A stretch of DNA of 64,000 bases, taken from assembly GCA_036365455.1 (NCBI GenBank), contig JAWQUS010000030.1, positions 1,860,001 through 1,924,000 of the forward strand, read 5' to 3'. The notes beneath the pieces are model-generated. The model was not told where the DNA came from. It saw only the letters and a list, made by a program, of their open reading frames with translations, and searched no databases. Origin of the DNA: Macrosoma leucophasiata (lineage: Eukaryota > Arthropoda > Insecta > Lepidoptera > Hedylidae). The number at the start of each line of letters is the position of its first letter. The first letter of the stretch is position 1. Positions 57,186-64,000 of this stretch are shown one piece after another. The translations under genes and the position numbers were made by a program.

Positions 57186-57673
57186 TACTCACACAGGCAT
57201 TGTGTGTAACTATAATTATCACAAAGGCGTAGGCTTCACGCCTACACTCGTACCATCATTCACTCGAGCACTTAAAAGTCAATCCTTAATATACGAATGA
57301 TTGACTTTTGATGAGTAAAAATATTTATCAATAAATATAAAATCCGTCTTACACTATGAGCACTTTAAAAAATGTTAAACACTTCATGATTTTAAGCGTT
57401 CGATACCAAAGTTATAAAACGAAATGAAAATAAGAAATAAAGGCTAATACCCCACTAAATATAGAAGGGCAAGGTCTCACAATGGCGTGTATGGCACCAT
57501 ACAGCATCCAGCTCGTTACATAAAGCACTCTTGGCCTCCATGAGAGTGTTCCTCGTATTTTTAGACGGTAATGTTTTTTCACAGGTTAGTTTTTGTGTCA
57601 ACAATCACAAAACGAATGTAAATGTTGAAGATTTTAAATGTTATGATAGTACAAGATGAACTTATTAACATTT
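57186..57673. other. Upstream flank, no feature seen
   Basis: No recognised feature; a family A head fragment follows at 57674-57740. Confidence 0.45.
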
Positions 57674-57736
57674 TACTGGTGGTAGAGTTTCAGTGTCGAA
57701 GGCACCACCTAATCTATCTACCGCCAAATAGTAGTG

Positions 57737-59632
57737 TTCAACGTAACTTCACACCTGTAATTCCCGAAGGGGTAGGCAGAGGTAAATGCGTGCATTCAAG
57801 CATACATGCAAACACCCACGATTCGACGGTTACGTTTTGGCCCATGTAACAGGTGGCGAGCCTGTTGACATCTCTGGGCACAGTGGGCACATACCAAACT
57901 TCGAGGTACTGGGAAATTTCCAGAAAATGGAAAAATCCCAATAGAACCAGAGATAAAGAACTTCACACCATTATCTCTGATAACTTCTTACCCGGGAATC
58001 GAACCCATAATCATAATCATTTATTTACCAGAATGTAGTGGGTACATGTAGGTACAGATGGTGAGGTAATTACATTATAGCACTATCACATTTCACCATT
58101 ACAATGGTGTGTAAAATATCCATAAACTTAATAAAATATGTCAAAATATTATTATTGTAATTCGAATATTTATAATTAATTAATGTCAACGTTATTATTG
58201 CAAATTGTGGTCAATTAGATTTTATTAAAGCGATAAAGTTTATTGAAGATTTTATTAATTTAAAATCAATATTTAGCATTATTTTAGGATAATAATAATA
58301 ATATATATTTATTTAGTCAAATTATTGAGTCATTAATCAATCATAATATTGTTTTATGTGTCATATAATCCTTTAGGTCATAAAAACAATGTTGATGTAG
58401 CCATTGAGTCAGTTTTTTTTTAAATATATGGTAATTGTGTTTCTTTAAGCGTCGTCGGTAATTTATTGTAGACTCTTATGGCGTTAACATAAGCATTTCT
58501 TTTATGCAATTCAATCCTATATTGTGGTATAAATAGTTTAAATTGATTTCTGGCCCTAGCATTTCTACTTGTATATTCGGAATTAAGTTTAAAATAACAT
58601 GGATGTTGCTTTACAAAGACACATAGCTCTCTAATATACATGCAAGCTAACGGTAAGATACGAAATTTATCAAATAAGGGCTTACAACTGTCTAAGCACC
58701 AAGCGCCACAAATGGCTCTTACACATTTTTTTTGGACAACAAAAGCTTTATTAATTGCAACTGAATTTCCCCACAATAAGAGACCATAGGCTAGCACCGG
58801 GGAAACATATCCATAGTACGCAGTTAGAGCTGCTTCTGTTGAGACAGTTTGACGTAATTTTTTTATTGCATATACAAACCTATCTAGCTTGTCGCAAACA
58901 TACTCAATATGAGATTTCCAGTCACAATTTTTATCAATTATCAATCCTAAGAATTTCGTGGAGTCAATTTCATTAATTTTATTATTTTCGTAAGTTTTAT
59001 TAAGGTCAATAGGTTTTTTCTGTAAGTCTGGAATTGAATTAGATTAGTTTTATTGATATTGATTTTGAAATTATTGTTTTTTAACCAGGCAATTATATTA
59101 CTGAGCGCTTTATTTATACTTATTTCATATCTATTTATATAATTACATTTCACTATAAGTGTAGTGTCGTCGGCGAATAATACTGTTTTGTGGTACGTAA
59201 CATTCGGTAGATCGTTAATATTGATTAAGAATAGTAATGGTCCCAAAACACTTCCTTGAGGCACACCGTAGTTATTTGTTCTGAAATCTGATTGACTATA
59301 CATTTTAGTTCCATTCACTATTTTAGCTATTTTCACACATTGGGTTCGATCTGACAGATAGCTTTTAATCCATTCGTTTGCAATACCTCTGATACTATAT
59401 TTATTGAGCTTGTATAATAGTAGCTTGTGGTCAACAAAATCAAAAGCTTTGCTCATATCTAAAAATACTGCAGCAATCGCTTTATTGTCATTGATTGCTT
59501 CTGTTACTGTTTTAATTAAGTCAAAACATGCTAACGAAGTGGAACTATTCTTACGAAAGCCGAATTGTTCGTTTTTTAGGACCACAGCGTAGTAGTAGCG
59601 GCCTGCTACCACTAGGCTACCGAGGCAGTTGT
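57737..59632 (-). repeat. tRNA-derived SINE, family C, split by a LINE
   Basis: The body is at 57737-58007 (ending GGGAATCGAACCCA) and the tRNA head at 59579-59632 (GGACCACAGCG ... CTACCGAGGCAGTTG). Joined, they give the order seen in the intact copy at 40913-41216. Confidence 0.88.
58008..59578 (-). pseudogene. 5'-truncated LINE (Jockey/CR1 group), reverse transcriptase nearly intact
   Basis: The minus strand opens inside the RT domain (NEQFGFRKNSST) and shows LDMSKAFDFVDHKLLLYKL, the motif GVPQGSVLGPLLFL, the catalytic VLFADDTTL, then, after a single frameshift at an A-run near 59018, FLGLIIDKNCDWKSHIEYVC, YGLLLWGNSVAINKAFVVQ and YNKLPTTLKET. The N-terminal endonuclease is missing. The 3' UTR ends in an ATTATG-type tail at 58008-58022. 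RT would copy the element RNA at the nicked target. The intact motifs with one frameshift suggest a fairly recent copy. Confidence 0.9.
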
Positions 59633-59633
59633 A

Positions 59634-59855
59634 GTAGTAGTGTTCAGTGCTATCGTATTCCATTAGATGGTTATGTATTACCCAAGTTAAGCCCTAGTAT
59701 AGTTAATCACAGTGATAGTTAATCACAGACACTTAATAACTAAGGGCTCAAGGGCAACACATATTCTCTGATTTTCATGTAGATATCTATAGGCTGCAGT
59801 CATCACTTAGCATCAATGTGAGTTGCACGCTTGTTTGCCACCTAGCTTACATAAA
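59634..59855 (+). repeat. Family A repeat, diverged 3' part
   Basis: GTAGTGTTCAGTGCTATCGT to TTGCCACCTAGCTTACAT plus an A-run. Confidence 0.65.
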
Positions 59856-60682
59856 AAAGAGGACATTACAAATTAACCATGAGTGTGAACTAAACCTTGG
59901 ATTGATTGCTAGTTTCATGACAAACATACGCACTATTTTCAACGATTTAAACTGATTTAAATAAAACCTATCCATCCAAACAGTTACGATCCATCAGGAC
60001 GTAATCTCTTTCATGTGATTATCTTGATTTATTACAAACTTTGATTGAAGCAGCCCTGGATTTCGAAGCTCAAATGTTTGATAAGATCATTGAGTTTAAG
60101 TACCGTTTCTTTGGATAAATTTACAGATGGATATGTTAAGTAATTTGAGTTTTTTTTTATTCAATAGACGCAATAGTAGCTGGCGCCAGAGCCTAACGAC
60201 CACTAGTGACGTCAGTCAACTGAACTATGGCTTTGTTCCAGTGGGGTGGTAGGAAGTGCAATAACGCAAGATAGATAGATGCAATAGGGCAGCAGCGTAT
60301 TGCGTTAAAACTACCCGTCACTGTGATCGCCAATCCGCATGCCAAGCGTGGCGATTATGGGCTATCACCTTTATGAGGTAAGTCATATCACCGGTATGCC
60401 TGGGATACCTGGCGCTCTACACTCTCTGCCTACCCCGTTATGGACCTGGCATGAAGATACATACCCTTATGAGGAGGCTTTCGGCTGATATAATGAGTCG
60501 CAATATTTCTTCGTTGAATTCCTAAAACATAAATGAAACAAAATTGTACTTTGATGGTGCTTTTACTGCCTTAGACAGAAACTGGTTTCATATAAAGCTT
60601 GAATCTCATGTAGATAATAAAGATTTAAGATCACAAAGATTTAAAAATGTTTAACAATAATAATAATTGGGTTATACAAGTA
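59856..60682. other. Upstream flank, mostly unassigned
   Basis: A family J piece at about 60403-60465 (ACCTGGCGCTCTACACTCTC). Nothing else. Confidence 0.45.
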
Positions 60683-60946
60683 TGAAGCGCGCATGGCCCT
60701 GCGTTAAGCATTACGGGCGCGGTCGGGTCTGTGATGGGTGACCGCTAGTGGCAAATTAAAATGCGCGTTTCCGTGCTTCGGAGGGCACGTTAAGCTGTCG
60801 GTCCCGGTTACTATCGATAGATAGCAGTCGTTAAACCTTGAGCAGTGCGGTGGAGTAAGCTCTAGGCCTCCCCCCAAAAAGAGGAAAGACTCGTACCCAT
60901 CAGTGGGACGTATGATGGGTTGCCATTATTATTTATTATTATTATA
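60683..60946 (+). repeat. Retroposed repeat family E, internally deleted
   Basis: GAAGCGCGCATGGCCCTGCG to GGGTTGCCATTATTATTTAT, lacking the central part of the 23084 copy. Confidence 0.72.
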
Positions 60947-61200
60947 CAAGTATCATTTAAGCAGCTTAAAGGTGTACTTTTTATATCTAGAGCATCCAAT
61001 TTCGTTGTCTACTGAGCAGAAAACTACTAAATTCTAAATCTAATTTACCTTTGTCAAACGTCACCTGCCTACGTTGAATCTTGAGCTATATTTATTTGCA
61101 AGGTCGGGCCGGGCTTAAGTCTCCAAATTGAAATCCAGAAAACTTCAATAGGTCACAAATACTAAATTGGGATTTTACACAAACGTAGAAACAGACCTTA

Positions 61201-61437
61201 ACTGCCTCAGTAGCCTAGAGGTGGCAGGCCACCACTACTACGCTGGAGGTCCTGGGTTCGATTCCCGGGTCGAGGGCTATCAGAGATAACGGTTTAAAAT
61301 CCTTTATCTCTGGTTCTATTGGGATTTTTCCATTTTCTGGAAGTTTCCCAGTACCTCGGAGTTTGGTAATGTGCCTGGAGATGGTAACAGGCTCGCCACC
61401 TGTTACATGGGCCAAAACGTAACCATTGAATCGTGGG
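61201..61437 (+). repeat. tRNA-derived SINE, family C
   Basis: ACTGCCTCAGTAGCCTAGAG head, B box GGGTTCGATTCCCGGGTCGA; the body breaks off at ATCGTGGGTGT and passes directly into a hexanucleotide repeat. Confidence 0.8.
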
Positions 61438-61531
61438 TGTTCTATTTCTATTTCTATTTCTATTTCTATTTCTATTTCTATTTCTATTTCTATTTCTATT
61501 TCTATTTCTATTTCTATTTCTATTTCTATTT
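61438..61531 (+). repeat. (TTTCTA)n hexanucleotide microsatellite
   Basis: About 15 uniform copies. The ORF through it on the other strand (Asn-Arg repeats) is an artefact. Confidence 0.97.
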
Positions 61532-61619
61532 GTGGTAAGAATTTGACACAGTTTTTGCTGCCTCATGTGGACGGAATAATTTCGTTCAAAAGCTTTGTTG
61601 GATAGACCAATTAATGTTA

Positions 61620-61755
61620 TCTATACTAATATTATAAAGCTGAAGAGTTTGTTTGTTTGTTTGCTTGAACGCGCTAATCTCAGGAACTGCTGGTCCGATT
61701 TGAAAAAGTGTTAGACAGCCCATTTATCGAGAAAGGCTTTAGGCTATTTAAAATA
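61620..61755 (+). repeat. Repeat with inverted partner at 62975-63080
   Basis: AGCTGAAGAGTTTGTTTGTT ... GCTTGAACGCGCTAATCTCA is matched inverted by GATAAGCGCGTCCAAGCAAA ... AACTCTTCAGGTTT. Common LINE-tail type. Confidence 0.6.
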
Positions 61756-61771
61756 AATAATCACGCTAAGA

Positions 61772-61996
61772 TATACTTGCCGCTAAATGGTAGTGTTCAG
61801 CACTATCGTGTTTCGGTCAGGTGGTAATGTACGGCTCTGTAATTTCCGGCACAGAGGCATAACACCTAATGCCTCAGGAGTGGCAGCGCATTTGCATTTT
61901 GACCTCTGGTCATTGTGTGGGCGTCTATAGGCTGCAGTCATCACTTAACATCAATGTGAACTGCACGCCTGTTTGCCACTTTTTTTACATAAAAAA
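61772..61996 (+). repeat. Family A repeat, 3' part
   Basis: ATATACTTGCCGCTAAATGG to TTACAT plus an A-run. Confidence 0.75.
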
Positions 61997-62154
61997 AAAA
62001 ATAGGAGAGTAGGTAGGTAGGTAATATTGCATCCACGCGAAGCCACTAGTACAAAATATAATTATCTAGGTAACTCTTTTTCGTCGCGTTGAATACTGGT
62101 AGTGTTCAACGCTATTCCGATCCCATTTAGTAGCTAGTGGATTATGTAATACGA

Positions 62155-62520
62155 TATTACTATTTCCCTTCAATTTCTTCATATTTTCTTACATTTTAAA
62201 CCTTCCCTGGACTTCCAAAAATCATTCAAAACTCAAATTAGCCAAATCGGTCCAGCCGTTCTCGAGATTTAGCGAGACTAACAAACAGCAATTGATTTTT
62301 ATATATATACTAGCTGTGCCCGCCACTACGTTCACGTGAGAATTCATGATTCTTCAGTATCTACCCGGACGAAGTCGTGGGCGCAGCTAGTTTAAAAGTA
62401 GCCTAAGTTACTCCTTATTACATGATCTATCTGCCAGTGAAAGTCCCGTCAAAATCGGTCCAGCCGTTCCCGAGATTAGCGGGAACAAACAGACAGACAG
62501 ACAGACAAAAATTTTAAAGA
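62155..62520 (+). repeat. Family F piece followed by family G pieces
   Basis: F at 62155-62311 ends GACTAACAAACAGCAATTGA. G at 62308-62390 is a small palindrome (CTAGCTGTGCCCGCCACTAC ... GTGGGCGCAGCTAG). A tail with (CAGA)n follows at 62487-62507. Confidence 0.55.
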
Positions 62521-63586
62521 AATGTTAGTGGTAGTGTTCAACGCTATTCCGATCCCATTTAGTACCTAGTAGATTATGTAATACGATATTGATGGGTATC
62601 AATAAAATTTTACCACCAGTAAAATAACCTATCAGTAAAGTTATATATCAAATAAGAAGTATTGCAAGATCTTGAAAAATATGAACGAATTCAATACGTG
62701 AGATCGCGCGTTCACAAGTTCTTTAGCAAATGTGCACTTAGCAATATTTACAAAAGCCATTTCAAGCCACTTTGAACTCGTTTTAACTCAATATCTATTG
62801 AACGGTACGTAACCACGTAGATGGTCGAAGTGTTACAATTGTCAACGCCTGTTCTATCGCAGGAACTTGCCGCATTTCAAATACTAGCGGGCCGCCCCGG
62901 ACTCGCGCGGGTGCAGTGTGACCTACCCTCTCCTATTCATCTTAGCGTGATGTTTTATAGCCTTGAGCCTTACTCGATAAATGGGCCATCTAAATTTGAA
63001 ATATTTTTTAAATTTAAATCGGACTTGTAATTCTTGAGATAAGCGCGTCCAAGCAAACAAACAAACAAACTCTTCAGGTTTACAGATGGCATTACGGCAG
63101 GGGAAGAGACCCGAATATCGGAAGGTTGCCTAATACCGGATACGTCAATATCTACTATACTAAATAACGTCATCTAGCGAAAAGCCCAGTAATTGATAAA
63201 CCGAGACTAGATGGAAGGACTGCAGCAGTGCCATCGATCTCCCGACCAAAATGGCGATACAAACAACCCACGTTTGAATTGTGTCACGGCAAAATTTTTG
63301 TTTGTGGTTTTTAAAGACAACATTTGTACACAGTAAGTGATTAATTCGTTTATATATTCATTGCAATTTCATAGTTGCTATATTTTTCACATAAAAAATA
63401 GGTTTTGTAGACAATCTGAGTCATTTTTGTTTTTAAATTATTTGTTTATTTCTTATGGTAATTTGCCTAATATCGGATACTTGGTGGTGCTTAATATCGG
63501 ATATCTGATATTAGGAATCCCGTTTAGTAAAATAAGTTGAGAGTAATTAATTCATTTTGTTTTACTATTTTCAGTTAAACTGAAAA
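62521..63586. other. Right flank, mostly unassigned
   Basis: Short family A-like pieces at 62525-62620 and a repeat at 62975-63080. The phrase AATATCGGATA recurs near 63113, 63470 and 63493 in varied form (CCTAATACCGGATAC, CCTAATATCGGATAC, CTTAATATCGGATAT). Confidence 0.4.
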
Positions 63587-63839
63587 TGGCCAGTAAGCAA
63601 AGAAAAAGGTGGTGCCCACATTCTATGAAAATAACTTAAATAGTGAAGAAAATAGTGTCAATGATGAGGATGTTGAATGCATATTATTATACTGTAATGG
63701 ACCCAACTCCAGTGACATAAATGGAGCAAAATGGATAAGATGCATAGCTTGCTACAAGTGGTGTCACGAATTATGCGCTGGTGTAAATAATATAAGTAAT
63801 ATAATTGATTTTGTTTGTGATATTTGTATCCAAGGGTAA
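63587..63839 (+). other. Short zinc-finger (PHD-like) ORF, possible transposase end
   Basis: The frame from 63609 to a TAA at 63837-63839 encodes a cysteine pattern C-X4-C .. WIRCIACYKWCHELCAG .. FVCDIC, like the PHD-type finger at the C-terminus of pogo-like and similar transposases. Just upstream, ATG at 63587 (MASKQRKRWC) is in another frame and stops soon. This suggests an internally deleted or exon-split gene. It runs close to the window edge and I cannot tell a host gene from a transposon. Confidence 0.4.
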
Positions 63840-64000
63840 TTAAAGGCTGATGACTTAGAGAAGACTGAATTAAAAAGTAATAATTACCTGTTGATTTATA
63901 TTTTAATTCTAATTAAAAAGAAAAAGTTCAAAAAACTCTATGTTGCAATGTTAAGTGTTAATTTTTGATTCTACGATATTATAATTCTATTTTATAATAT

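Noticed and set aside
61294..61566. ORF with a long Asn-Arg repeat
   Set aside because: Created by translating the TTTCTA microsatellite.

Overview
The window is AT-rich eukaryotic DNA from an insect, most likely a lepidopteran. The evidence is split genes with GT-AG introns, a Shaw-type potassium channel whose protein is close to insect Shaw, a mori-like mariner, and dense tRNA-derived SINEs and LINE tails of the kind familiar from moths and butterflies. The species cannot be read from the sequence.

One host gene is clear: Shaw, the Kv3-class voltage-gated potassium channel, on the minus strand from 43907 to 3226. I rebuilt seven coding exons from splice sites, reading phase and protein motifs: 43699-43907, 26436-26553, 18333-18527, 11826-12506, 11295-11430, 10417-10542 and 3226-3614. 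They join without a phase conflict into 617 codons plus a stop, with T1 domain, S1-S6, pore and cytoplasmic tail in order. A possible short isoform end lies directly after exon 6. A splice acceptor 2 bases before the start codon suggests that the 5' UTR exon(s) lie further upstream, at higher coordinates.

The most unusual structure lies just inside intron 1. Five partial copies of the 3' half of exon 1 (the T1 tetramerisation domain plus its splice donor) stand head to tail at a strict 160-161 base spacing. Two copies carry an in-frame stop; three are open and begin ATG ATG.

The rest is mostly mobile DNA. Region 1-3225 (3' flank) holds a mariner nested in an older inverted-repeat element, and a MITE that abuts the Shaw stop codon. 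Intron 6 (3615-10416) holds a decayed Helitron helicase and then about 3 kb without recognisable repeats. Introns 2 and 3 (12507-26435) hold SINEs, LINE tails, a Penelope-like remnant and foldback elements. Intron 1 (26554-43698) holds a 1.9 kb tandem duplication whose two copies were later hit by different insertions (a LINE fragment in one, a solo LTR in the other). The upstream flank (43910-64000) holds LINE pieces, a SINE split by a 1.57 kb LINE, perfect and near-perfect hairpins, and at the right edge a small zinc-finger ORF of possible transposon origin. One repeat family (called family A here) occurs about twenty times.
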